In this document: one piece after another, positions 1-8,263 of the stretch
Position numbering within the stretch: the first letter of the stretch is position 1
Layout: every line of letters begins with the position of its first letter
The notes under the pieces: model-generated
Told to the model about the DNA's origin: nothing
What the model saw: the letters and a program-made list of their open reading frames with translations, nothing else
The model's database searches: none
Assembly (NCBI GenBank): GCA_911810475.1
Contig: OU461276.1
Location: forward strand, 427,501-491,500
Direction: 5' to 3'
Source of the DNA: Candidatus Celerinatantimonas neptuna
Lineage (GTDB): Bacteria; Pseudomonadota; Gammaproteobacteria; Enterobacterales; Celerinatantimonadaceae
Length of the DNA: 64,000 nt
Program-made: the position numbers and the translations under genes

Positions 1-162
1 TTGATTCGTCACCACAATCAATTTCCAACCGGCTTCTTTTAAAGATTGCATGGCTTCAATACTGCCAGGAATGAAATGAAATTCATCGACACAGGAAACA
101 TAATTTCCGTCTTCATTAATTACGCCATCTCGATCCAAGAAGATCGCGGGAGCTACACTCAT
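1..162 (-). CDS. gmhB: D,D-heptose 1,7-bisphosphate phosphatase, partial
   Basis: This is the N-terminal 54 codons of a HAD-superfamily phosphatase; the gene runs off the left edge of the window. Residues 8-16 read FLDRDGVIN, with D10 and D12 as the expected nucleophile and acid/base pair, followed by the NEDGNYV segment and the IVVTNQ strand typical of GmhB. The enzyme removes the 7-phosphate from heptose bisphosphate during synthesis of ADP-heptose for the LPS inner core, in the cytoplasm. In E. coli gmhB lies beside metNIQ-rcsF-trmO-proS. Here the same flank is kept, but metNIQ is absent and an aldo/keto reductase gene is divergent to it. The 222 bp between the two genes must hold both promoters. 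Confidence 0.88.
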   Translation of the reverse strand, partial: MSVAPAIFLDRDGVINEDGNYVSCVDEFHFIPGSIEAMQSLKEAGWKLIVVTNQ

Positions 163-384
163 ATTACTTTTCTACCTTGTCAATATCGGATACGCCGCTA
201 AGTGTAACGGATTAAATTATGATTCATAGTTAAATCAGCGCCCAAGATCTCATCAAACCGAAAATGCCTGATTGAACACCTTCATATCTATACTGTTGCC
301 TATTGCTTGATAATCAAGCAGACTTTGATAACTATCATAAAGCAAAACAGGCCCAATCATTGCCGAAAGCATCGGAGTAATAAC

Positions 385-1419
385 ATGAATTATCATAAGA
401 TCCCTCATTCTAATCTCGAAGTCAGTCAACTGTGCCTGGGAACAATGACATGGGGAAAACAAAATAGTGAAAAAGATGCACACCAACAGCTGGATTATGC
501 TTTATCTCAAGGCATCAATTTCATCGATACGGCAGAAATGTATCCGGTTCCACCTGAAGCAGAAACACAAGGGTTAACCGAGCAATATATTGGAAACTGG
601 CTGTCTAAAACAGGAAATCGTGAAAAAATCATTCTCGCTTCAAAAGTTTCTGGCCCTAATCGAACCAACCATATTCGAGATAATATGCGGTTAGACCGGC
701 GAAATATCCGAGAAGCTATCCATAATTCATTGAATCGTCTTCAAACTGATTATTTAGATTTATATCAAATCCACTGGCCTGACCGAAATGCCAATTTTTT
801 TGGAAAGTTAAGTTACCAAGTGGATCCTGACGAGTCTCAAACACCGATTATTGAAACGCTACAAACACTAAGCGAACTCGTTAAAGAAGGAAAAATACGT
901 TATATCGGTATTTCAAACGAAACGGCCTGGGGAGTCAGTCAATATTTACACCTTTCTGAAAAACATGATTTACCCAGAATCATTACGATCCAAAACCCTT
1001 ACAATCTGCTCAATCGCAGTTTTGAACATAACCTTGCTGAATTTTCACATCGTGAAGGGGTTGAGTTACTCGCTTATTCTCCTCTTGCATTTGGTATGTT
1101 AAGCGGTAAGTATCTTTATAATCAATGGCCAGAAAGTGCCAGACTGACACGGTTTGAGCGTTTTTCACGTTATCTGAATGAACAGGGAATCAAAGCCACC
1201 CAAGCTTACGTAGAACTAGCGAAAGAATATCAATTAGAACCATCTCAAATGGCCTTAGCTTATGTAAACTCCAGATTCTTTGTAGCATCTAATATTATTG
1301 GTGCAACATCAATGGAACAACTCGAGTCGAATATAACCGCTAGCGACTTAATTCTTACGGATGAAGTAATTGATGGAATTGAACTCATCCATAATCAATT
1401 TACATATCCTTGCCCTTAA
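385..1419 (+). CDS. tas: aldo/keto reductase, Tas (YgdS) family
   Basis: A 344-residue NADP(H)-dependent aldo/keto reductase. The N-terminus (MNYHKIPHSNLEVS..LGTMTWG) and the stretch AEMYPVPPEAETQGLTE match the E. coli Tas protein closely, and the length is within two residues of it. The usual catalytic tetrad can be placed at D48, Y53, K87 and H130. The start at 385 is chosen because a GGAG lies 7 bp upstream and the protein then begins where Tas does; an in-frame upstream start at 307 would add 26 residues without homology. Tas was named from tyrosine-auxotrophy suppression in E. coli, and its physiological substrate is not settled. It stands where metNIQ sits in enteric genomes, so its link to the neighbours is positional only. 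Confidence 0.9.
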   Translation: MNYHKIPHSNLEVSQLCLGTMTWGKQNSEKDAHQQLDYALSQGINFIDTAEMYPVPPEAETQGLTEQYIGNWLSKTGNREKIILASKVSGPNRTNHIRDNMRLDRRNIREAIHNSLNRLQTDYLDLYQIHWPDRNANFFGKLSYQVDPDESQTPIIETLQTLSELVKEGKIRYIGISNETAWGVSQYLHLSEKHDLPRIITIQNPYNLLNRSFEHNLAEFSHREGVELLAYSPLAFGMLSGKYLYNQWPESARLTRFERFSRYLNEQGIKATQAYVELAKEYQLEPSQMALAYVNSRFFVASNIIGATSMEQLESNITASDLILTDEVIDGIELIHNQFTYPCP

Positions 1420-1480
1420 CGAATATAATAACAATGATGGCAGCTATAACCGCTGCCAACTATATAGATGAGGGTCTGTC

Positions 1481-1876
1481 ATGAGATTATCTTTTTTAAT
1501 CAAAACTTTTTTGTTAGGAATATGTATTCTCTTGAGTGGATGTGCAAAACATTACCAAGTGAATTCCAATCTGGACCCTCAAAACATCCAACAATATTTT
1601 AAAACATCCTCAGTTCAGGAAATGACAAATCAACAATTACGTTTGTACAACTATAAAGTCATCAGCACAATTGAAGGTAATTCATGTCAGGAAAAAGCAA
1701 ATCAACCACCAGCAACTATCGCCGATGCAAAAGTTGATGCTCTAAGAAAAGCTGCGGATGCAAAAGCAAATGCCATTGTCTTTTCAACATGTACAACCTT
1801 CCCTGCAGATAATGTTTGCTTCAGTTCAATCAGTTGCTACGCAAAAGCTATTAAGTTGTTAGGTAAACTTCAATGA
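1481..1876 (+). CDS. rcsF: outer-membrane lipoprotein RcsF, envelope-stress sensor
   Basis: A 131-residue lipoprotein with a signal peptide ending in the lipobox LLSGC, so the lipidated residue is C21. Overall identity to E. coli RcsF looks low, but four cysteines lie at 69, 104, 113 and 119. Their spacing (35, 9, 6) is exactly that of the two non-consecutive disulfides of RcsF, and the motif around the first (NSCQ, then PP.TI.DA) also matches. RcsF relays outer-membrane and peptidoglycan damage to IgaA and the Rcs phosphorelay. The gene precedes trmO as in E. coli and overlaps it by 4 bp (ATGA), implying translational coupling. The Rcs kinases are not in this window. Confidence 0.88.
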   Translation: MRLSFLIKTFLLGICILLSGCAKHYQVNSNLDPQNIQQYFKTSSVQEMTNQQLRLYNYKVISTIEGNSCQEKANQPPATIADAKVDALRKAADAKANAIVFSTCTTFPADNVCFSSISCYAKAIKLLGKLQ

Positions 1877-2574
1877 AGCATACCATTGAACCAATTGGCT
1901 ATATTGAGTCCCCTTATTTAGAGAAGTTCGCCGTTCCCAGGCAACCCGGTATTATACCTTCAGCACAAACCCGACTAAGGTTATCGCCTCCGTTTAATGC
2001 CCGCGAAATTTTTGATGGAATCGAGCAATTTAGCCACTTCTGGATTATCTTCGGATTTCACCAAAACTGGCATTCAGGTTGGCAAAACAAAGTACGCCCT
2101 CCCCGTCTGGGAGGAAATAAACGTATTGGGGTTTTTGCTAGCCGTTCGACCTTTCGCCCCAATGGACTAGGTTTGTCCGTACTTCCTTTTAAAGAAGTCA
2201 TTTTTTTAGACAATAATCCTTGTTTAGTTTTTCAAGGGGGAGATCTGGTTAATGGCACACCTGTTTATGATATCAAGCCTTACCTTAGCTATGCAGATGC
2301 AATTGACTCGGCAAGTTCAGGATACGCACCTTCTATGCCAGAAGATTCTCTGAATATTCGCTGGAATGAGCAAGCCCGTCATCAATTGTGCGCTTGTGGA
2401 CTGTCAACTCATGAAGTATCACTTATCGAGCAAGTACTAAGTCAGGATCCTCGCCCCAGTTATCGCAAACACAAACAGGATGACAGGCAATACGGCGTAA
2501 AGTTAATCCGATTTAATATCCTTTTTACTATAAAAGAAAACCAATGCACGATTACCAGTCTCACTCAGTTATAG
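1873..2574 (+). CDS. trmO: tRNA (N6-threonylcarbamoyladenosine37-N6)-methyltransferase TrmO
   Basis: A 233-residue protein of the TrmO/YaeB (UPF0066) family, about the length of the E. coli enzyme (235). Recognisable segments are the N-terminal IGYIESPY..KFAVPRQPGI, the SHFWIIFGFH motif, RPPRLGG..RIGVFASRSTFRPNGLGLS near residues 75-100, and DVVNG-like GDLVNGTPVYDIKPYL. The family uses S-adenosylmethionine to N6-methylate t6A37 of threonine tRNAs. The C-terminal region with QDPRPSY..DDRQYGV is the small TrmO C-terminal domain. Its start overlaps the rcsF stop, and its end overlaps the next gene by 31 bp, so the three genes are probably translated from one message. Confidence 0.94.
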   Translation: MKHTIEPIGYIESPYLEKFAVPRQPGIIPSAQTRLRLSPPFNAREIFDGIEQFSHFWIIFGFHQNWHSGWQNKVRPPRLGGNKRIGVFASRSTFRPNGLGLSVLPFKEVIFLDNNPCLVFQGGDLVNGTPVYDIKPYLSYADAIDSASSGYAPSMPEDSLNIRWNEQARHQLCACGLSTHEVSLIEQVLSQDPRPSYRKHKQDDRQYGVKLIRFNILFTIKENQCTITSLTQL

Positions 2575-3176
2575 ATTTTATAACTCAGCATAAACAACGA
2601 TTAAGTTGGATGCCATGGCTCTACTATCGATTAAAGGAAAAACATTTAAGATGGGCCAAACCCTGGCAAAATGAAATACAACAACAATTAATGGCTTTAG
2701 AAACAGTCCGTATTGGTGAAGAATGCTTTATTGCCCCCCAGTCTCAATTATTTGCAGAACCTGGTAGAAACATCACAATCGGTAGCCAAACATTCATTGC
2801 TGCAGAGTCCTTTTTGCATGGTCCAATCGATATTGGTCAAGAAGTGGCCATTAATCACCGATGCAGCTTAGATGGTGGAAAATATGGAATAAAAATCGGC
2901 GACCGAACCCGAATTGCCAATTCTGTTCAAATTTATGCATTTAATCATGGGATGGCCCCTGAACGTCCAATTTATCAACAAAACACATCGTCAAAAGGAA
3001 TCAATATTGGTTGTGATGTATGGATTGGTGCTGCCTGCGGAATTGTTGACGGAATCAATATAGGAAACCATGCGGTTATCGGTATGAATTCAATGGTAAC
3101 CCACGATATTCCTGATTGGGCTATTGTTGCAGGAAATCCTGCAAAAATTATTGGCGATCGACGAGACAAATCCTGA
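2544..3176 (+). CDS. hexapeptide-repeat acyltransferase (left-handed beta-helix family)
   Basis: A 210-residue protein whose residues 50-205 are built of [LIV]-G-x-x-x-x hexapeptide turns (IGEECFIAP, IGSQTFIAA, IGQEVAINH, IGDRTRIAN, IGCDVWIGA, IGNHAVIGM). It ends in the VAGNPAKIIGDRR signature of NeuD/WcaF/maltose-type O-acetyltransferases. The conserved NHG (residue ~133) supplies a likely catalytic histidine. An acyl-CoA-dependent O-acetyltransferase acting on a sugar or glycan is the natural guess, but the substrate cannot be read from the sequence. The gene starts 31 bp inside trmO in another frame, so it is almost certainly co-translated with it. It is not part of the enteric rcsF-trmO-proS arrangement, so it looks like a lineage-specific insertion. 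Confidence 0.85.
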   Translation: MHDYQSHSVIDFITQHKQRLSWMPWLYYRLKEKHLRWAKPWQNEIQQQLMALETVRIGEECFIAPQSQLFAEPGRNITIGSQTFIAAESFLHGPIDIGQEVAINHRCSLDGGKYGIKIGDRTRIANSVQIYAFNHGMAPERPIYQQNTSSKGINIGCDVWIGAACGIVDGINIGNHAVIGMNSMVTHDIPDWAIVAGNPAKIIGDRRDKS

Positions 3177-3242
3177 CAGTTTCTCAGTCGCCTGATAAAA
3201 TCATTTCATCTTAGATCAGTTATTATCATCGAAAGGACAACC

Positions 3243-4952
3243 ATGCGTTCCAGCAATTACTTGCTTTCAACCTTGAAAGAAACTCCCAGTGATGCTGAAG
3301 TTATCTCACATCAATTAATGCTCCGAGCGGGAATGATCCGCAAACTAGCCTCCGGGCTGTATACATGGCTCCCGACAGGGCTAAAAGTCTTACAGAAAAT
3401 TCAACGTGTAGTTCGTGAAGAAATGGACCGGACAGGTGCAATTGAAATCAATATGCCGGTTGTCCAACCTGGTGATCTCTGGCAAGAGTCCGGACGCTGG
3501 GAAAAATATGGCCCTGAATTACTCCGTATTCGGGATCGTCACGACCGGGATTTTGTTCTGGGCCCAACGCATGAAGAAGTTGTAACAGAATTAGTCCGAA
3601 AGGAAGTGAATAGCTATAAACAACTTCCGCTTACCTTGTATCAAATCCAAACTAAATTTCGTGATGAAGTACGCCCTCGATTTGGTGTTATGCGTTCAAG
3701 AGAATTCGTGATGAAAGACGCATACTCATTTCATTTAGATAGTCAGTCATTGGAAAAAACCTATCAGGTCATGTTTGATGCCTATTGTCGTATCTTTGAC
3801 AGATTAGGTCTGGAATATCGCCCGGTTCTGGCTGACAATGGTAGCATCGGTGGAAATGCTTCACATGAATTCCACGTACTCGCTCAATCAGGAGAGGATG
3901 ACATTGTTTTCTCTGATATGAGTGACTACGCTGCGAATATAGAAAAAGCCGAAGCATTAGCCCCAACAACAGAACGTCCTGCTCCCACAAAAGCACTGGA
4001 ACTCATTGATACACCTAATGCAAAAACCATCGATGAGCTGGTCGAACAGTTTAAATTACCAATTACACAGACAGTTAAAACATTGGTCGTTGTTGCATCT
4101 GAAGAATCGGAAAGTGACCTAATCGCACTCATGATTCGTGGCGATCACACACTAAATGAAGTCAAAGCGTCTCATCACCCTAAAGTTGCTGAGCCATTAC
4201 AGTTTGCAACTGAAGCGCAAATACAAGATTCCATTGGTGCCGGACCCGGTTCTCTTGGACCTGTGAACCTTCCAATTCCAGTCGTTATCGACAGAAGTGT
4301 TGCATGTATGGCTGACTTTAGCGCAGGTGCAAATATAGATGGGAAACATTATTTTGGGATCAACTGGGAACGAGATCTCCCATTACCCGAGGTTTGTGAC
4401 TTACGTAATGTGATCGCCGGCGATCCCAGCCCTTGTGGTAAAGGCACGTTACAAATTAAACGAGGTATCGAAGTCGGCCATATATTCCAATTAGGTAATG
4501 TCTATTCCAAAGCAATGAACGCAGCAGTTTTGAACGAGCAAGGGAAAAATCAAATTCTCGATATGGGATGTTACGGAATTGGTATTTCTCGTATCGTTGC
4601 AGCAGCCATTGAGCAAAATCATGACGATGCAGGCATCATCTGGCCTGAAACTCTAGCGCCATTCAAGCTCATTATTATTCCGATGAATATGCACAAATCT
4701 CATCGGGTTAAGGAAACGGCAGAACAATTGTATCATCAGGCTCTCGATGCTGGAATCGAAGTTCTATTTGATGATAGAAAAGAACGCCCCGGGGTCATGT
4801 TTGCTGATGCAGAATTAATTGGTATACCTCATATGCTAATTGTCGGAGAAAGAGGTATCGATAAAAATGTGGTCGAATATAAATCACGCCGTGGTGGTAA
4901 TAAATCAGAAATAGCAATTGAACAGGCTATTCAACATATCCAATCATTATAA
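3243..4952 (+). CDS. proS: prolyl-tRNA synthetase (bacterial type, with editing domain)
   Basis: A 569-residue class II synthetase, the same size class as E. coli ProS (572). The N-terminal catalytic half holds [11 protein letters not shown], motif 2 near residues 138-160 ([26 protein letters not shown]) and [14 protein letters not shown]. An inserted YbaK-like cis-editing domain occupies roughly residues 230-390 and hydrolyses mischarged Ala-tRNA(Pro). Motif 3 follows ([18 protein letters not shown]), then the anticodon-binding domain (residues ~475-569). A GAAAGGA ribosome site lies 6-12 bp before the ATG. A strong intrinsic terminator follows 17 bp after the stop codon. Confidence 0.97.
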   Translation: MRSSNYLLSTLKETPSDAEVISHQLMLRAGMIRKLASGLYTWLPTGLKVLQKIQRVVREEMDRTGAIEINMPVVQPGDLWQESGRWEKYGPELLRIRDRHDRDFVLGPTHEEVVTELVRKEVNSYKQLPLTLYQIQTKFRDEVRPRFGVMRSREFVMKDAYSFHLDSQSLEKTYQVMFDAYCRIFDRLGLEYRPVLADNGSIGGNASHEFHVLAQSGEDDIVFSDMSDYAANIEKAEALAPTTERPAPTKALELIDTPNAKTIDELVEQFKLPITQTVKTLVVVASEESESDLIALMIRGDHTLNEVKASHHPKVAEPLQFATEAQIQDSIGAGPGSLGPVNLPIPVVIDRSVACMADFSAGANIDGKHYFGINWERDLPLPEVCDLRNVIAGDPSPCGKGTLQIKRGIEVGHIFQLGNVYSKAMNAAVLNEQGKNQILDMGCYGIGISRIVAAAIEQNHDDAGIIWPETLAPFKLIIIPMNMHKSHRVKETAEQLYHQALDAGIEVLFDDRKERPGVMFADAELIGIPHMLIVGERGIDKNVVEYKSRRGGNKSEIAIEQAIQHIQSL

Positions 4953-4969
4953 TTTCTACGCTTTTCCAT

Positions 4970-5001
4970 AAAAGCTGAAATCATGACAGATTTCAGCTTT
5001 T
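4970..5001 (+). terminator. rho-independent terminator of proS
   Basis: Perfect 12-bp inverted repeat: AAAAGCTGAAAT at 4970-4981 and ATTTCAGCTTTT at 4990-5001, with an 8-nt loop. The downstream arm ends in a short T tract. The loop contains an ATG at 4983 that opens a longer reading frame into the next gene; because it sits in a terminator loop it is unlikely to be the real start. Confidence 0.85.
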
Positions 5002-5102
5002 ATTCTATCTACTGCAGCGTCAAATATCTGTCTGATTTCTGGATCATTATTTGCATTGATACATCCGGCAATGGTTGGTTCAAAAGCAAATGGATAACGG
5101 CG

Positions 5103-5969
5103 ATGATAACAAGCTTGCAATACTCTCAATCTGATGAATATGACTTCTCATACTTGTTAAATAGTGATCAGTCTCTAACCATCAATCAGCAACTGAACAT
5201 TATAGAAAAATTGCAGCAAAGCCATGACGTACAACATTTGTTTTCCACATTTTCTCAAGAAATATCTGCATATCTTCAATTCAGCAACATCAGACTTTGC
5301 ATTGACAACCGAAACTACATAGAAAAAAGCAACCAAAATGGGGACACATACACACATAAAATCCACTTACGTTCATCACCTGTTGATGCATCGCTTATTA
5401 TTAACCAGAGCGTATGCTTTACATCATCTCAATTAAGTTACCTCTATCAGTTTAGTCGATTATTAAAGACTGTATTGCCTCAAACACTATCAATAGAGCA
5501 ACTGCAACAACAATTACGTATCGATTATCTCACCGGAATCGCCAATCGTTGTGATTTCGATACCAACCTTAAACAATCTATAGCACATAACCAGAGATGC
5601 TCTTATGGGCTTCAGCTATTACTCTTTGATTTAGATAACTTCAAACACATCAATGATCGCTTCGGTCATCTGGTGGGAGATAAAGCCTTAATTCATGTGG
5701 CTCACGGCTTAAAAGAATCCTGCCGCAATGGAGACCATATTTCTCGATTAGGTGGCGATGAATTCGCTATTATTCTCCAGCCAGCCCGGGAAAAAGCAGC
5801 AGAAGTGGTATCCAGAAGAATTAACAAATGGTTAGCCATACACCCTTTTGAACAAAATATTCAACTAACGATGAGTAGTGGCTATGCAACTTGGAGAAAA
5901 GGTATGAATACAGATACTTTAATTAATGCGGCAGACCAGGCTATGTATCGGAATAAATTTGCCAACTAA
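5103..5969 (+). CDS. diguanylate cyclase (GGDEF domain), cytoplasmic
   Basis: A 288-residue protein with an N-terminal region of about 125 residues that I do not recognise, possibly a degenerate sensory fold, followed by a GGDEF domain. The active-site loop LGGDEF lies at residues 216-221, and an allosteric I-site (RNGD, 208-211) sits the canonical five residues before it. Synthesis of cyclic di-GMP from two GTP with product inhibition is therefore expected. No membrane segment is visible. The ATG at 5103 is preferred over the in-frame ATG at 4983, which lies in the proS terminator loop. The 3' end overlaps convergent tilS by 29 bp. Confidence 0.9.
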   Translation: MITSLQYSQSDEYDFSYLLNSDQSLTINQQLNIIEKLQQSHDVQHLFSTFSQEISAYLQFSNIRLCIDNRNYIEKSNQNGDTYTHKIHLRSSPVDASLIINQSVCFTSSQLSYLYQFSRLLKTVLPQTLSIEQLQQQLRIDYLTGIANRCDFDTNLKQSIAHNQRCSYGLQLLLFDLDNFKHINDRFGHLVGDKALIHVAHGLKESCRNGDHISRLGGDEFAIILQPAREKAAEVVSRRINKWLAIHPFEQNIQLTMSSGYATWRKGMNTDTLINAADQAMYRNKFAN

Positions 5970-7299
5970 GCTGCCACCCTTGCCGGTTGCGTTCATAGAA
6001 CTTTTCATCAATGACATAATCAGCAAGAGCAACCCACCTGTCACCATAATAAATTAAAGGAATTTGATTTCTCAACCAGGGAGGAATAGATAACTCTTGT
6101 AACAATTTTTTTAAGGACCGACTTCCCCCTCGGCCAAACGGACGCAGCTGTGGATTTGCAACCTCGTGGCGAAATCTAACGTATACCGGTTGCTCTCTTT
6201 CTGGAGGCGTTAAAAAGCCACTTTCTGATTTTTTTAAACAGCCACAGCCATCAATTATCAACTTATTAAAAGGAAACTTCCAAAGCACTCCACAGGGTTG
6301 AACAACAGGCAACTGCGACCACCATGACCAAAATCCCTGATAACGCCGGACCCAGCCCCCTGAAATTGCGATTTCAGGAAGACGATCATGAGACGAATTC
6401 ATTTGAACCAGAAATTGTTCGAGTTGAGAATATGCAGGATAACACCCTGACCTTTGTTTCAGCCAAAAACGAATTAGATTAATTTGCCTGGGTTCAGATA
6501 AACTATTTACCAATTCAGACAACGCACCTGTATCACTAACATACTTCTTGGCATCGATAGAAGCCAGTTCTTCATGCAAAGATTGACTTTGCTGTAATAA
6601 TCGACAACTTTTGGCAACTTGCTCAGAAAAACCAGACCAACGCTCTTTCAAAATAGGCAACACTTGATGCCTTAAAAAATTACGATCAATACTCACATCA
6701 AAATTACTATCATCAGTAATATGTCGTAATTGATATTTCAACGCATAGCATTCAATACTGTGGCGACTAAAAGGAAGTAATGGCCTAATCAGACAACCAT
6801 TTCCCAACCTCCGTCGCGATGGCATGCCCGCTAATCCAGAAACACCACTGCCCCGCTTGAGATTCAAAAACAACGTCTCACATTGATCATCTAAATGATG
6901 GGCACAAGCAATATTATATCGCTGTGCATAATGTTCAAAAACCTGATAACGAGCCTTTCTGGCTTGCTCTTCAAGACTTTGGCGAGAACCTTTACGAACA
7001 ACAACTGATTCCACAAAACATGGAACACCTAATTGTCCGCAAAACTGTTCACAAAACGTCTGCCACTCATCGGCCTGTTTATTTAATCCATGGTGAACGT
7101 ATAAAGCAGCCAATTCCAATTCAGGGAATAACTGCTTATAACGCCAGCACAGATGAAGCAATGTGACGGAATCTACTCCGCCACTTAAACCGACCAATAA
7201 CGGACGAGAACTTCCTTTACAATCACGAAAGGATAATCGAAAGCTATCTAATTCAAGATTAGAGAAATGCTTATACGTTGAGTCAGATGACACTAACAA
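5941..7299 (-). CDS. tilS: tRNA(Ile)-lysidine synthase
   Basis: A 452-residue PP-loop ATPase. The signature SGGVDS is at residues 39-44, followed by HHGLN..ADEW, the [10 protein letters not shown] segment and [13 protein letters not shown] typical of TilS. The C-terminal tRNA-binding domains follow ([21 protein letters not shown] near the end). TilS ligates lysine to C34 of tRNA-Ile(CAU), converting Met to Ile identity and AUG to AUA decoding; it is essential in bacteria. Its start lies 7 bp inside the end of accA, so it is the last gene of the long leftward cluster. In E. coli tilS is likewise downstream of accA, with two genes in between. The tail is antisense to the end of the diguanylate cyclase gene. 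Confidence 0.96.
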   Translation of the reverse strand: MLVSSDSTYKHFSNLELDSFRLSFRDCKGSSRPLLVGLSGGVDSVTLLHLCWRYKQLFPELELAALYVHHGLNKQADEWQTFCEQFCGQLGVPCFVESVVVRKGSRQSLEEQARKARYQVFEHYAQRYNIACAHHLDDQCETLFLNLKRGSGVSGLAGMPSRRRLGNGCLIRPLLPFSRHSIECYALKYQLRHITDDSNFDVSIDRNFLRHQVLPILKERWSGFSEQVAKSCRLLQQSQSLHEELASIDAKKYVSDTGALSELVNSLSEPRQINLIRFWLKQRSGCYPAYSQLEQFLVQMNSSHDRLPEIAISGGWVRRYQGFWSWWSQLPVVQPCGVLWKFPFNKLIIDGCGCLKKSESGFLTPPEREQPVYVRFRHEVANPQLRPFGRGGSRSLKKLLQELSIPPWLRNQIPLIYYGDRWVALADYVIDEKFYERNRQGWQLSWQIYSDT

Positions 7300-8249
7300 T
7301 AACCATAACTCATCAAACGCTGAAAACGCTCTTCGAGTAATTGTTCCTGAGTTTTACCCAACAGAACCTGAAGATCACTATTTAATTTAGCTTTCAAACG
7401 ATTCGACATTTGATCAACATTTCTATGGGCACCACCAAGAGGCTCTTCAATCACTGCATCAACCAGCTTCAATTCATAAAGACGCTCAGCAGTGATCCCC
7501 ATTGCTTCTGCGGCAGTTGCTGCTTTTTCAGCACTTTTCCACAAAATAGAAGCACACCCTTCAGGAGAGATCGTCGCAAAAGTACTATATTGCAACATAT
7601 TGACTCTGTCACCAACGCCAAGAGCCAAGGCCCCCCCAGAGCCACCTTCACCAATAACAGTACAGATAATCGGTACTTTCAGCTCAGACATAACCATCAG
7701 GTTACGGGCAATCGCTTCACTCTGCCCACGTTCTTCAGCTCCGACACCAGGATATGCTCCAGGGGTATCAATAAAGGTAAGAATAGGCATTTTAAAGCGT
7801 TCGGCCATCTCCATCAAACGAAGTGCTTTACGGTATCCCTCAGGACAAGGCATACCAAAATTACGTTTGATTTTTTCTTTAGTTTCACGCCCTTTCTGAT
7901 GACCAATCACCATGACAGGCTGATCATCTAAACGAGCAATACCTCCAACAATCGCTTTGTCATCAGCGCTCGTCCGGTCTCCACATAGCTCATCAAATTC
8001 ACTGAAAATACGTTCAATGTAATCCAATGAATATGGGCGTTGAGGATGGCGAGCTAACTGAGCCACTTGCCATGGAGATAAGTCACCAAAGATCTTGCGA
8101 ATCAGATCGACTTGTTTTTTCTCCAACTGGGAAATTTCTTCAGCTAAGTCAACATCCATTCCCGATTCACTATTAACTAATCGAAGTTCTTCTATTTGAG
8201 CCTGTAATTCTGCAACAGGCTGTTCAAAATCTAGAAAATTTAAACTCAT
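7293..8249 (-). CDS. accA: acetyl-CoA carboxylase carboxyltransferase subunit alpha
   Basis: A 318-residue protein, essentially the E. coli AccA length (319). It starts [22 protein letters not shown] and carries the alpha-subunit signatures [48 protein letters not shown], and the oxyanion-hole loop [32 protein letters not shown]. With AccD it transfers CO2 from carboxybiotin to acetyl-CoA to make malonyl-CoA, the first step of fatty acid synthesis. It follows dnaE with a 14-bp gap, the same order as in E. coli, and shares a 7-bp overlap with tilS. Confidence 0.97.
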   Translation of the reverse strand: MSLNFLDFEQPVAELQAQIEELRLVNSESGMDVDLAEEISQLEKKQVDLIRKIFGDLSPWQVAQLARHPQRPYSLDYIERIFSEFDELCGDRTSADDKAIVGGIARLDDQPVMVIGHQKGRETKEKIKRNFGMPCPEGYRKALRLMEMAERFKMPILTFIDTPGAYPGVGAEERGQSEAIARNLMVMSELKVPIICTVIGEGGSGGALALGVGDRVNMLQYSTFATISPEGCASILWKSAEKAATAAEAMGITAERLYELKLVDAVIEEPLGGAHRNVDQMSNRLKAKLNSDLQVLLGKTQEQLLEERFQRLMSYGYC

Positions 8250-8263
8250 AATGTCATTTACTG

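Noticed and set aside
253-486. Minus-strand 77-codon reading frame across the start of tas
   Set aside because: It overlaps the conserved N-terminus of tas antisense, has no homology and no ribosome site.
7410-7931. Plus-strand 173-codon reading frame inside accA
   Set aside because: It is wholly antisense to the strongly conserved accA coding sequence; composition fits a shadow frame.
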